Assembly: GCA_023101725.1 (NCBI GenBank)
Contig: JALJCO010010476.1
Span: 2,297,001-2,361,000, forward strand
Direction of reading: 5' to 3'
DNA length: 64,000 nucleotides
Source of the DNA: Atherinomorus stipes
Taxonomy: Eukaryota > Chordata > Actinopteri > Atheriniformes > Atherinidae
Below are positions 48,845 to 60,830 of this stretch, in pieces. Position numbers and translations under genes: made by a program. Each line of letters opens with the position of its first letter. Positions within the stretch are counted from its first letter, which is position 1. The notes beneath the pieces are model-generated. The model did no database searches. It was not told the DNA's origin and saw only the letters and a program-made list of their open reading frames with translations.

Positions 48845-49700
48845 GCTTCTAGACCTTTGTGGGGAGAATAATAAGCTGAATGCAAGTGATGTGTGTGGTT
48901 GTGGGTTGATTAACCCCTGCTCCAAACCATTGCACCACACAATATCATTGCCTATTGACCTGCAGGTGCTCAGAGGTAGAGCCAGCGCAAAGGTCTGGAG
49001 ATGTGGGACTAGCAGCGGTAACAGGCTCCGACCTAATTGTCTGTTCTCTCTAGGCTGAAGTTATTGGCAGCTGCCACTGTTTCAACCACTCCATTCTAGA
49101 TGTGGCAAAATGAACCTGGGCCTGCTAATTGCAATGGCCTTTTCATCATCTCAGATCAAATGCTTTCATACAAGCCGGAGAGGCAGCAGCCTTTCAGACA
49201 TTTTATGCGGTACTGTAAGTACAGCCCCGAGCTCAAAGCTGGACAGGTGCATCACCAGCAACACCACTCTGATGATGTTATGCACTCTCCCTCACCAGCT
49301 ATGGATATTTAGCACACAGCCTCAATGACACCCCCCTTACCTCAATTAGATAACCTGATTTTACTAGTCATTTAAGAGGGTGGCTGGCAGGATGGTAGAT
49401 GGTGGGTGTAGGTGGGGGTATGATGGCAGGCTGGTTGGAAAGTTCAGCAGAGCTGGATTGTAAGAGAGGGCAACTGGTCCTCCTGACAAGAGATCAATAC
49501 TGTCCTCCGAGTGGCTGGAGTCAAGCTGCTGGGTCTGACAGGGGGCCGTGTGGCGTAATTGGATCAGGGGGGCCCAGCAAGTCGCCTGCCCACCTCCCCC
49601 TTCAGTACTGTCACAGCTGTCACATGTCATCCCCCTGCACCGCTGTCACCCCAGGAGGCTAGTGGGTCTCTCCCCTTTCCTCGCACCCATGCAAATGTCC
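48845..49700. promoter_or_regulatory. Strong candidate conserved non-coding cluster
   Basis: About 850 bases of complex, repeat-free DNA with higher G+C than its flanks. It contains GGGTTGATTAACCCC, 'ccgacctaattgtctg', 'gcctgctaattgcaatgg' and 'gtgtggcgtaattggatc'. Overlapping open frames occur on both strands (for example 49399-49662 plus, 49364-49630 minus), but none has a known domain. Enhancer cluster is the best guess; an unrecognised non-coding RNA exon is an alternative. Confidence 0.4.
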
Positions 49701-52700
49701 ACTTAGCAGATGAATGCAGGCAATATTAGGCACATTCTTCATGCTTTTATGCAAAAGCAAAGTCTATGTCATTTGAGAATTTCATGGAAATAAAGCTACC
49801 ATTTATGCAGAGCCGGAAGAGTGAAGCCGCCTGTAAAAAAGTGAAAATGGTTTGGTTCAGCTTATTAACAAAGGAAAGAAAATAAGGCTTTGGAAAAACA
49901 AACAATAAAGAAGTTGAGTATTAGAGGAAATAAAAAGAAAATCAAAAGGAAAAAACAGTTCATGGAAAAAATAATAAAAATCTCTCTTCTATATTGCTTC
50001 ATATAACTCACAAGCAAAACTTAATCCCAAATTATTGATTGGCTGATGTGTAAGCCCTCAGAAAGTCAGCAAAATGAACCATACATTGTGAAATGTAGGT
50101 TGTTTTACAATAAATATTGTAGTGCTGCCAATGATCTATGGCCTTTCTGATCAAAAAGGATGTTCAGTATCTAATTTCACTTCATTTTAAGATGAGATAC
50201 CTGATCGGTCATTTGTCAGAGAAGCACAGGGGAGACGTTGATCGATTTTAGAAGGAAAGAACTGTATGCTGTAAACACACAGTAATAATTGAGATAATAA
50301 TTGTCTACTTCTTGTCTAGCCACTGATTCCAGCTGAATCCAGTCCTCTCTTCAATTCCTGAAGGGGAAGTGCGAGTGTTTTGTTCACCATGGTTAAAACG
50401 CTTCCTAGATGTGTTGGTTTTAAAGCTCTGGTAATTGTTGCCATTTCATCAAAAACAGCCAGAGCGCATTTGGAATAATCACCCATCATCTGACAGACGC
50501 GCATATTTCCGACTGCAGGCATCAGAGAGCTGGCTGGATTAAAGACTGGTTAAACATTAAACAGAAATCCATATGTAAATTTACTGCACCAATTAGTAGA
50601 CGCTGTCTGTGATGTTATCCTCCAAGAGACTCTCTGCCCTCAATTTTCACACACTTAATCAAATTAAAAGCTTAGGAGAAGCATTATTATCGGATTATCG
50701 TTGATACATGTACAATTCCTTTTAGTTTGGGCAAATAATGAGTGGATTCTGGTACAAGCTATTAAATGGTTTTAACTTGCTGTTGTGTGCTTTAGATCTA
50801 CAGTTTAGGGAAAAAAGAGGGAAGACTCTTCATACAACAAAGCAAAAATCTTCAATTTAAATTAAATTTTCTAGAAATGAGGCAAATATTCTCGGTTACT
50901 GTGCTCAGTAGATGATCTTGATGCATGGAAAAGACTTCCAATTACCTTAAACATGTCCCTTTTTTATCATCTAATGTGGACACACCTCTTACTTTATCTT
51001 AAGACCTGAACATTCTTACCTTACAGTTAGAGGTTTTTTCCACACAGGCAGCCCACATCTTATGCGTGTAAGTGCACACACTCGCCCTATGAGGACTAAT
51101 ACAGTGAGAAACCACGAGCAAGTGAACTCACAAAAACACACGGGTGAAGCTGAATCACTGTTTCACTGATCTATGACAGCAAAGCCTCCTTGTGGGACTG
51201 CACATTCACCTTGGCAGTCTCAACGGTTCAGCGGCGCCAAGGATGTGGTTAACAAATGGGAAGAAAACTCGGCAACTTCAGGGCGGCCGCAGGCTTGTGC
51301 TAAGTGATCTGTATTCCCTGTGAATCTGCTGTTCCTTAACCCTGTGAAATTAAGACCACTTCCTGAAACTAGCCCCCCCGACCTCTAACATAATACAAAA
51401 TTCAAAAGGCATCATGCATCAGTGTGCTTGTGTAATGTGAAAATAAAACACGCCAAGGCAGAGCCAGGATTTTTACTGCAACAATCCTTTTTTTGGAAAC
51501 CATCAGGCTTACGTATGGAGCTCCTCATCTTCCTGCAGCCACAGTATGCTAAAAGAGATGACTTAATTATTTTCTTTCCTCATGTCTCTCTATTCTTAAG
51601 GCCTTTCTTAACAGTCACAATTCAATAAGGGCTTACCCAAGTTTTGTCAAGGTGTTTTGTGGACGTAATTTACCAGATGATTCCCCCTGTAAGACAGTTA
51701 ACAGTATAAAGAACACGGCTCTTAGAGTATCTAAGGAAAGTAAAGATTGGCAGGTGAAAGTGAGGCTTACAGGCTGACCTACACACAAGACCTCTTCATC
51801 CGTGACTCATAATCACTACTCTGGGGGAGTCACATGGTCTGCTAAAAGGCAGCCAAAGCCATTATGGGGGTGCTTAAAACTCCACTTAAAGATCACTTTA
51901 TAGCCTATTACTTTAGCTGTGGTTAGGTATTTACATGACACCTCCAGCAGCTTTTTGGTTTGGTAATACCCTTGCTTGTGGGTAGAGCAGCTTCTGTGAC
52001 TGCTGTGACAAAAGTAATCAACATCCAAGCAGGTGTGCAGAGTATCTGTTGCGGAGGAGAGGATAATAAATAGGCTAAATACTCAGAGATGTACAAGACA
52101 AGTGTTGGACACAGAAAAATCCCTTTTTATAGAGACAGGTTTCTAATTTTTTTCAGATGATATTGGTGGGAAGGCATGTAAGCCTGCTTCTGTTACACTG
52201 AAAACTACATGACCAGTCTGGTCCCCAGCAGGGTAAGCTTGGATCAGTGGAGAAAGCCCCTACCCTGGGGTCAGCCGAGACCACACCACTCTAACATGAT
52301 GTGGAGTTGGGGCGATGGTGTGTAAATAAAGGGAGAGAATTGCGAATCTCGTCTTGGCTGCAGCGAGCAGAGCAGATCAAGCAAAGACAGTTGCCCGCAA
52401 ACCTGACTGCGAGGGAGTTTGTGACTCTGTAGTGGCTGGCTGGCCAGGGAAGAGAATGACTACCATGACTGGATCTCACAGCCTCCCCCTGGCCTGACAG
52501 CTCAGGAACAATTCACACGATTGCTCACTGCTGACATATGACTTAATCAACGGCATGTGCACTAATGAATGGCCATATAAAAACAATTAAGGCTAACATA
52601 GTGGTAGGTATGCCATTGCTGACAATCTAAGCTTTAACTCAGCTGTTTAATTATATGTGGGAAAGCATGACTTGATGTGTACAGTAGTTCACACTGACAG

Positions 52701-53430
52701 CATCAAAGGACAACTTACCTTTTTCTCCAGCACTTTGAATGTATGGAAGATAATCATGCGAAATAGGAGGCCATTATCAGGTGTTTTCCGACAATTAAGC
52801 TGCAGATGGATCAAAGTAATTATTTTACTTCAATATTTCTGTACCCTGCTCTGTGTGAACTCCAGGCATTGTGAAAATGTCTTCTCAACAAAGGATTACA
52901 ATCAATTAAACATTTACGGAAATGGCATTGCTTCCTGCAACGCCAAGCCATTTCCCTTGACATTTTGCATCTATTATATTTTCAGACATTTGATGATGCT
53001 CCTGACTTACTCTTGGACGTTTTGATAAACACTGACATGGATGAGACTGGAACAAGGCAACACAGTGCAGGGCTGTTTGAGGTATCCTCTGTTCCTTCAC
53101 AGCTGTCAGTTTAAAAGTTGATCTCAAAGTTAGAAATATGTACAGTAAAATGCTGCTAACAAACTAAATTAAATCATTGCAATTAAATATGTATAATTTA
53201 GAGGAACAAGGTGGATTTCAGGAAGAAATTGTAATAAAACACTGAAACTGGTCAAATAAATCTCTAGTATCATACACTTGTATTTATATTTTACACTTGA
53301 CTTAAACTTTTAAACTAAAAAAAAACAGATAGTAGACACAGGCTACCAATTAAATATACTGTATCATCAGAGTCGTAAAGTAAAAAAATAAAAAATAATC
53401 TTGTCCTGAAATAAACCCCCAAACAGGCAT
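49701..53430. other. Non-coding with scattered candidate conserved blocks
   Basis: No exon is recognised. Candidate conserved blocks lie at 50310-50620, 51165-51330 (GC-richer, with 'gggcggccgcagg'), 52220-52500 and 52700-53010 ('gacaattaagctgcagatgg'). Intervening DNA is A/T-rich. Confidence 0.3.
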
Positions 53431-53504
53431 CAAACCCTTTAAGAGAGGTGAATACAGCGATGTGTTTCTCCCAATGCAGAGGTAACATTTATTCCAGATC
53501 TCAA

Positions 53505-54080
53505 CCCTGTAACTAGTGGTTTGGTGGGCAGGATGGTTGGTTGAGTAAAGTTTGTGTGTTTGAATGGGAAGTAAGGAGGAGTGAGGGGTGCTGTGGGGTG
53601 GTGTGGGGTTGGGTTGGTTTGTATTGGGTTGGGTGTGTTTTTGGTTTGTAGGATTTGGGTTGTTGTTTGTTTTTTTGGTGTTTGTGGTGTTGCCTTTGGT
53701 TGGTTGTTTGGGATTTTGGGGGTTTTGCTGGTTTGTTTTGTTGTATTTGTGGGTAATGCTGTATAATAAATATTTGTTGAAAAGTAAAGTGGTGTGTGGG
53801 TAATGGGTTCCATCGTGTTTTTGTTTTTTGCTGGCCCAGTGTTTCCAAAATGCAGTTGTCCTAGTGTGTGGGGTTTTTGTTGGTTATGTCCTTTAAAGAA
53901 GAAATTAGATATGGGCCTAATAAAGCAGTTCCTTTTGTTTGTTGGTGTGTGGTCGTTGTGGCTTTGGTGTTTGGTTTGTTGGGGTGGTTCCTTCTGTTGA
54001 GGCCTTCCTGTGGTGTTGTTGTTCATTTTTTCAGTGCCTGCTGCGTGTTTGGGTTGTTTAGGGGAATTTGTTGTGTCCTC
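53505..54080. repeat. G+T-skewed low-complexity tract
   Basis: The plus strand is dominated by G and T with few C and A, built from degenerate GGTTT, GGGTT and TTGTG words. The core is most extreme at 53575-53760, and an interior patch (53755-53930) is less skewed. The complementary strand lacks stop codons for that reason, giving a 224-codon open frame (53439-54113) made of Thr, Pro, Asn, Gln and Lys, which I treat as non-coding. The origin is unknown. Confidence 0.7.
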
Positions 54081-55774
54081 ATAGATTCTGCAGTTTAAAT
54101 AACTGTGTTTCACTTAAAGATATGAGTTAAAGGGCTGCCTCAAAAATTTGAGCTAAATAAAATGATTTTTGTGTGTTTAAGATGTGTTTGATTAAGTATT
54201 TTTGTTTATAACAACAAAATACCAGAAGCTTGTTAATTTGACATAAAATAATATAGGGACAAGAAAAATGCCAGAATGCAATTTACAGTGTGGCGTTGAC
54301 AGAACAAAGGAGCAGCTCGAGCTGCACCGATGACGTAACGAAGCCTCAGGTTAATGTGGTCACATGCTCTCTACAATGCCGGCAAAGTCCGGGTTCATAA
54401 GATTGAGGCAGAGTTGAGCAAACGAGCTCAAGCATATTTTAGTTTGCTTTTTGTTGTTGTTGTTTTGTTTTTTAAATGATGAGTGAAGAGCTACTGCAAG
54501 CTGCTCCCCCATGGGCCAGCAATGACAAAGAATCCTTCAAGAAATTCCTGGATTCACAAATGGTGATCTAGATCAATACCAAAATTTAATCAGTTCTCCT
54601 CATACCATTATCAACATTTCCTGAATACTTTCTGAGTTTTTTTTGCAAAAAGAAAGATGAACAGACAGACAGACAGACAAATGCTGGTGACGCCACTCCT
54701 TGGCAGAGGTAAAAAAGCAAATGAAAAGTTGAAATGTGTACATTTTCTGAACAATGCTAAAGGGAAACATACAGGGAAGATGAAAGCAGCATTTTCAACC
54801 TGCGGAATAAATATTCAACTGCAGTAAAGGAGGGACGTGAATTTGTGTAGGGGAAGATTGCAGGGGCTGAATTTCCAGGCACCTTTATGACTGAAAAGAT
54901 TCATATCCTCTGTTTATCATTCATATCCGTGTTTATGCATGATACCATTGCACATTATATGACTCAGTTTAATCAACAGGGTTTACACAAAGCAGACTCC
55001 TTTTCTGACAGTTTCCCTAATATGAGTGAGGCCATGGGGAGATGTTGTCAATGTTTGCCAGTGGGTTTGCTCATAGATGAGATGGTGATGAACACCTCTA
55101 TATATGCAGCTGATTTTAATTCACTCAAAAAGCAATCCGCTTGCCACGCTAAGATTTGAAATTTCTCAATATTTCACCTAAAATAATGTTGACTCCACTT
55201 GCTGTGTTTGCAAGGTTTCAGAATTATTAATTAAAATTTCTAAATTATAGTAGGTTTAAAACATTTTTGGGAACTTTCGATATACCTCTGGGTCTCAGCT
55301 CTGAAATCCTTTTTATTAATATACCAAGAGTATAACTTTATGTTTTGCATGAAATTTCCATCTTTACTTGCTTTTGCTCTGAAAATAGTAGTTTGTATAC
55401 ACAGGCTGCTTCAGTCTTTCACAATTCTTTATTAAGCCAATAAAATATAGCAGATTGACTATGCACTTTATCAGAGGCCACTTTGTTACATTTAAAAGCA
55501 TCTTGATTGGAACTCTGCTTTGACCCTCCACTTAAAAAATAATCAACTCTTACTTAATCAATTATTCTGAGACTGAACTATTATTTAATGGTTAACCATT
55601 AACCATTATCAGTAAAGCACAGGATTTATAACCTGTTGTTTCAGACAAGTATCATGAGATGGTGTCACACTAAGTTTGAGTTTATTTATTTAAAGATGAT
55701 CATCTTCATAGAAACCTTTGGCTCTCTAAAAATACAAAACACTTTAACAGTGCTCTGTACTCACAATACAACAG
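54081..55774. other. Non-coding; short (ACAG)n
   Basis: An ACAG tetranucleotide run lies at 54661-54680. The 54880-55160 block is of moderate complexity. No exon is recognised. Confidence 0.3.
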
Positions 55775-56157
55775 CAGTGTTTCTCAGTCCTGGTCCTCAG
55801 CACAACCTGCCGTGCCCGGCATGTTGGATGCTTCCCTGCTGCAACACACCTGAATCAAAGTGAAACTTGTGCAGAGCTTGATATCAAGCACTGCACAAGT
55901 CTGACTCTGAATCAGGTGTGTTGCAGAAAGGAAACACTGAAAACTTGCAGGACACTGGCCCTTAAAGACCAGGATTGACGATCTCTATTTCAGATATTTC
56001 TAACTCATCACACCTGAATCTGATTAACTGAACTGCTGGTCAAGTTCTTTGTAAGTCTGCTAAAGACCCATTCATTTTAATCAGGTGTGTTATGAGACTG
56101 AAATATCCAAAACCTGCAGGGCAAGGGGTCCTGAGGACCAAGACTGAGAAATGCTAT
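55775..56157. mobile_element. Composite hAT MITE
   Basis: The left end CAGTGTTTCTCAGTCCTGG and the right end GACCAAGACTGAGAAATGCT are inverted repeats. Within are two separate 'tcaggtgtgtt' blocks and two 3'-like ends (near 55945-55985 and 56080-56150), suggesting one copy inserted into or recombined with another. It is the same family as 4957-5156 and 18859-19032. Confidence 0.7.
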
Positions 56158-57481
56158 TACAGGAACAAAGAGGTGGAAAATTCAAAGATATCTTAAATAG
56201 ATTTTACAGAACAGACACAGCATATGAAAATGGCAAAAAGTAGGAACATTTGTGTTTGCTGGATCTTTTCTTTGTTGTAAAAATGTTTCCTGGCAATAAA
56301 TCTTTTACCAAAGCTTTACTGTATTTCCCTTTTGAAAGCCTAAAATTTCTCTTTTAATCAGTAAGGAAACAAATATTCTTACTTTTTGTGCCAAGTTATG
56401 TATATTGTGAGCCTTAAAACTATATGATTCTGACTCATTTTGAAGTCCCCTAACATGCACTATGCAAATTCCCAAGGATGAAGTTTCTCTGGAGAGTCCA
56501 CATTTTACAACTTCACAATTACTAAATTTTACCTCCCCCAAAATAACAAGATACTTTAAGCATAAAAATATATACGCAAAAGAGTATTTGGTGAGATACA
56601 AAAAAAGAAAAAAAATCAACAATACATTTAGTTGACACACTTCATGGCAGATGGGATAAAGAGAACCAAGACAGCACTATCAGAGGAACACTGTCTGAAG
56701 AAAGAGAAGGAGGAGGAGCTGACTGAACAAGCAGGACTGACTTTTACTTACTGATAACTGATAAGCTCTCTTGGTCTATGTTGTTCTTCATTTGTTTTGC
56801 TTTGCTTCTTCAACGAAGATGTCAACACGTGTGAATATAATCCTGAAAAGATAACTGAACAGCATTTCAGCTGTTACGAACAGATCTACAGTAGATGTGT
56901 CCTGGTAAACTTGACGCTTTGCAACATGGTTACTTGGGATGACTTGCAGGTTCAGTTATTATTTGGTAGAGTAAGTGTGTTTTAATCTGATTTTTAACTC
57001 CCCTTCGTTAAGCAGAATATTCTGTCTGCTTGGATTAACACCTCACCATTCTGCAAGATGTTTACATATGCAGATTTTTACAGTACTTCAGAGACCTACG
57101 TATAGTTAATGGAAATGCACAGTATAACAGAACAACAGCATTGTGTGCTTTCAGTGATTTCTAACAGGGATCAAAACATTTTATAACCTAGTAAATATCA
57201 TCTTTGTCTCACAGATAAAGGCCTACGGAGTCACCTCAGGCCTGTCTCAGACCAACACACAAATTACACTTTTCCAATGAAAAGTATTTGGTCACTTTTT
57301 GCAAATTAAGTCTTTAAAATTGGAAGCTGTTCAAGCCATTCTGTTCTCTGCATACCTGAAGTACATCTAATGAGTTCACATTTACACAAAATTATTAATC
57401 AGAAAAGGATATTAAGTTCATTTAAAGGTGTGTCAAAATTCTTTTGTCATTTTCTCTGTTTGTTCATCACATGTATCAAAT
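56158..57481. other. AT-rich non-coding, no gene seen
   Basis: The minus-strand frame at 56305-56640 is hydrophobic by composition only. No repeat family is recognised. Confidence 0.3.
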
Positions 57482-57485
57482 TATA

Positions 57486-57526
<41 letters not shown>

Positions 57527-57543
57527 TATATGTTTTATATACA

Positions 57544-57607
<64 letters not shown>
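57482..57607. repeat. Compound (TA)n / (TG)n microsatellite
   Basis: Two TA arrays separated by an ATACAGTATATGTTTTATATACAG-type spacer (57522-57545), followed by a TG array. The palindromic TA stretches could extrude a cruciform. The Tyr-Ile-rich open frames here are artefacts. Confidence 0.95.
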
Positions 57608-58330
57608 TTTGTATTCAGAAAATGTCAAAAGTCTAATTTTTGTGTTGCAAGTCATATTTTTTCATGTAATTAAAACTTTGCAGAACAATCAGCCAATGAG
57701 CAGTTATTTGATGAAAGTGAAATATTTATCTTAAAATGCAAGCATGTTGTTCTGCTGCTTTCATAAATAAAAAAAAAATACAGTTGGCTATGATGCTGTG
57801 TATGAATCCCTGACAGTCACAAGGGGTACCTTTTCCCATGACATCTTTGTCCTCTACCGCAAAGTTGACGACATCATTGTGGGATAAGTGAACACATAGC
57901 AGAGAAGTGCTTGTGATATGCTTCACACTGGACTGTATTCACCCCACTTTAAACAAATTAGTAATGGTATCCCTAGGTGTATTGTGGAATACACAACTGT
58001 ATGATTAGAATATCCATATGCACTGTGGGACCCACAGTATGTAGAGGAAGATAGGATCCTCCATACAAATATGAAAATCAACAGCATCCCTCTATTCCAT
58101 ATATAATCAGTCAGCCCAGTGCAGGAGGAGATATCAGCATAGCTTTCCATTTGCTGATAGTGGCATGCGGCGGCATTAAGAAATCATCCTGAATGTGGCG
58201 GGGTAGATAACTGAATATGTTGGGTGTCTACCAGAGATATATTTACACAAAACAGGGAGCAGACAGGGTAGATCTAATTGACTAGGTAGCAGTTTGCAGA
58301 GGTTGGTACTGCAGGTCTCTGAATCGAGTG
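57608..58330. other. Non-coding, no gene seen
   Basis: Mixed sequence with no recognised exon or repeat family. Confidence 0.3.
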
Positions 58331-58371
58331 GATGAGGGGCTCACAGAGAGGCCGTCAGAGAGAGCAAAAGA

Positions 58372-58545
58372 TTAGTGCTGACGTCTCTGCCACATCAATT
58401 ACAACCTGCTGCTTGGTTGGGGAGAAATCCCCACGACTGCCTCTTCAAGGCCACCAAGCACAAACTGGGTGTGTCAGAGGTCATCCAGGGGAGGAAGTAC
58501 AGGGCTGTGGCCGTCCCAGTGGGAGTCACTCCTGTGGGCTGGTAG
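58372..58545 (+). other. Coding-like open stretch, unassigned
   Basis: In the frame whose stop is TAG at 58543-58545, codons from about 58426 read Asn-Pro-His-Asp-Cys-Leu-Phe-Lys-Ala-Thr-Lys and continue to Pro-Val-Gly-Trp-stop with protein-like composition. There is no Met start or splice-bounded context I can defend, and I do not recognise the family. A competing open frame in another phase spans 58332-58655. It may be a pseudogene or transposon coding relic, or chance. Confidence 0.2.
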
Positions 58546-58659
58546 TTCAGAGTCCCCTGTGGAGGGAGGTGCCACAGAGAGTTTCGCAGCAAACAGCACA
58601 ACTGTCACTCACTGGTTCAGCACAGTTGGGGGGTAGCAGCAAGAACGGAGAGTAGTGTT

Positions 58660-59950
58660 GAGCTTGGGCTACTTTTCACTCCCTGTTTACATGTTGATGC
58701 ATAAATATATAACAGTGTTCTCATATCATGTTACACTGCTTTTTTGGTTAATTTCAGGTTACAAGCTATTAAAATTTAGCTTATGAAGCAGTTTTGACAA
58801 AATTCAAAACAAACACTTTTTGTGGTTGGTCTATTATTAAGCAGATATTTAAGCTTCAAACAGGAAGGGTAGTTAATGAATATCAGCAGCTAAATGATGG
58901 TTAAATGTTCAAACTTAAAAGGCTTGTTAAATACTGTAGTTCTGACTTGTTACTTGTATGGCTAAAGAGTGAGATTGGACTTGCACAAAGAGTGATGTAG
59001 ACTGACTTTCCCACTTGTATAACAGTGGGGTTTGTATGCGAGTGTAAATTCAATGTGACACTTTTTTAAATGTGTATTCTCAAATTTAATACAAAATGCT
59101 AAAAATAAAAGGATTAAGAATAAAAAGGAGACACTGTGATCATCGTGATGTCTACTCTCCTCTTAAATCTTATTTCAAACAGTATATTCAAGTCTCAGCT
59201 AACACGAACAGAGTGTCTTGGTGAGCTGACCACCAGGTCGGAGCGGCAGGAAGCCATCACACAGAGTTAGCCTGACTCCGTTGCCTGCATGTTGTTGTTG
59301 GACCAGTCAGAACCCCCACCCCAATACATCCAGATCTGCATCCTGGTCAGTGGGGGGTTGACACCAGGCATTAGCTAGTGGGGCCTCTGATAGTACTAAC
59401 ACCTTCGCCTTTGGCTTGAACCCCTGCAATGAACCTCCACCACCAGGCATTGAAGCATTATGATTGGAGTGTCCAAAATGTTTAGACGACTAAATTCTCT
59501 GTCTCGATATGAGTGTTATTTCAACAGCAGATTTTTTTCCTATGATAAAGTTGCAGATTAGATAAATATATTTTAATATCTAACTGAAGACATGAGCTTT
59601 TGCACAGTAACTGGCTTCACTGATACAACAGCTACCATATTTTCTACTGTTGTCATCACCAAGTCATATATATTATCTAATCTCTTTACATACAGTATAC
59701 ACAAATTGGTTATTCAAGTCATAAGTTAAGATACAAAAGAGGGAGATTTAGCAGTGAGAAGACCACTCCTTTCCTGAAAAAGTAGAAAACAGGGCTTCAG
59801 AGCCTTAGAGAATGGTGTCATAATCCCATTAACTTTAATTAGATTTATGTGATGCTCACCTTTCTTATGTGACAACAAATTAATGATAAGCCAAAGAGAA
59901 TTAAAACAGTGGTAAGTGAAACCCTTCTCTTCCCCCCAAGGCTCTCTACT
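58660..59950. other. Non-coding, no gene seen
   Basis: A/T-rich to 59200. 59205-59460 is GC-richer and complex, with no recognised family or exon. Confidence 0.3.
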
Positions 59951-59989
59951 GGGTCCCAGCCTCGCCTAAAAGCTCATGAGAATTTAGAT

Positions 59990-60325
59990 CAAACCCCTCC
60001 TGTGTAGAGCTGAGCGAGACCAGCCATAAATTCCTAATAGACTAAATGAAACGAGGTAGGAGGCTCCTGCTCAGCAGCAATTACCCCTTAGATGTAGTCA
60101 TTCATATCCCTGCATGTCTGGTTTCATCAGGGCAGCGTCGGCGCTTTGTCAGGCTGGCTTTGTTGCACAGCACTGGGTTGGTTAGAGGACTGACCGGAGA
60201 AGCAATATGCAGGGGAGCATTTGAAACAACAAAGTGCCGTTTGACTGGCTGGCCTTCCCGAGAATGGCGCCTCTTCCTGCCTTTCATGCAGCATGGGTTT
60301 GTAATCAATTATTAATCAAAGATGC
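59990..60325. promoter_or_regulatory. Strong candidate conserved non-coding element
   Basis: A complex, repeat-free block that ends in TAATCAATTATTAATCA (60302-60318), three homeodomain/PBX-type cores in 17 bases. It also carries 'gaccggagaagcaatatgc' and 'cgagaatggcgcctc'. Overlapping open frames on the two strands (60046-60315 and 60102-60308) carry no known domain. Confidence 0.4.
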
Positions 60326-60659
60326 GTTTTGAAACTGGAACTCAAAGACAAGTCTGCCACACTTAAGTATCTTCCTGTGTTTTTTATTTGCTCGGCTGCC
60401 TTTTCATGCTTTTATTTATAATGCTCTTGTGTGCTTCTGATGAATTTCTATGAAGACACATTTTTGCAGGGGGATATTTATCTTTTAGGAGGTGGGGCCT
60501 AATGATTTATATCACATGAAAGAACTTCTTGTAGTTTCTTGAGTCATATTTGTAGTAAAGCTTATCATATTACTATGCTATGTTTAGCTGACTTTTTGGT
60601 CCAATCTCAAGAACAAATAAATTCACCCTTCTACATCCTTTTATACTTACTTCCAGTTT
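60326..60659. other. AT-rich non-coding
   Basis: Nothing is recognised. Confidence 0.3.
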
Positions 60660-60742
60660 AGGGTAGCAGGGGGCACCATTCCCGCTGTTATTATGCAGAG
60701 GCGGAAACACCCTGGACAGGTTGCCAGTCCATTACAAGCTGA
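60660..60742 (+). repeat. Fragment of a common teleost interspersed repeat
   Basis: 'attatgcagaggcggaaac' then 'accctggacaggttgccagt' and 'ccattacaa' closely resembles a widespread fish repeat segment (aggcgg...acaccctggacaggtcgccagtccatcaca). Only about 80 bases survive. Confidence 0.55.
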
Positions 60743-60782
60743 AAGAAATCTGTTGTGACACTAAACCCTCTGAACTAACATA

Positions 60783-60830
60783 TACAGCGCCAGTCAAAAG
60801 TTTGGACATATTTACTCATTCAACATAAAT
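60783..60830 (+). mobile_element. Tc1/mariner-type terminal repeat fragment
   Basis: TA followed by CAGCGCCAGTCAAAAGTTTG and GACATATTTACTCATTCA matches the terminal inverted repeat style of a Tc1-like family found widely in fish. The opposite end is not seen, so it is a truncated copy or solo end. Confidence 0.6.

Noticed and set aside
53439..54113. 224-codon minus-strand open frame
   Set aside because: It exists because the tract has almost no T or G on that strand, so stop codons are rare. The predicted protein is a low-complexity Thr/Pro/Asn/Gln/Lys mixture without a domain.
57370..57734. Three overlapping Tyr-Ile-rich frames
   Set aside because: Translations of the TA/TG microsatellite in three phases.
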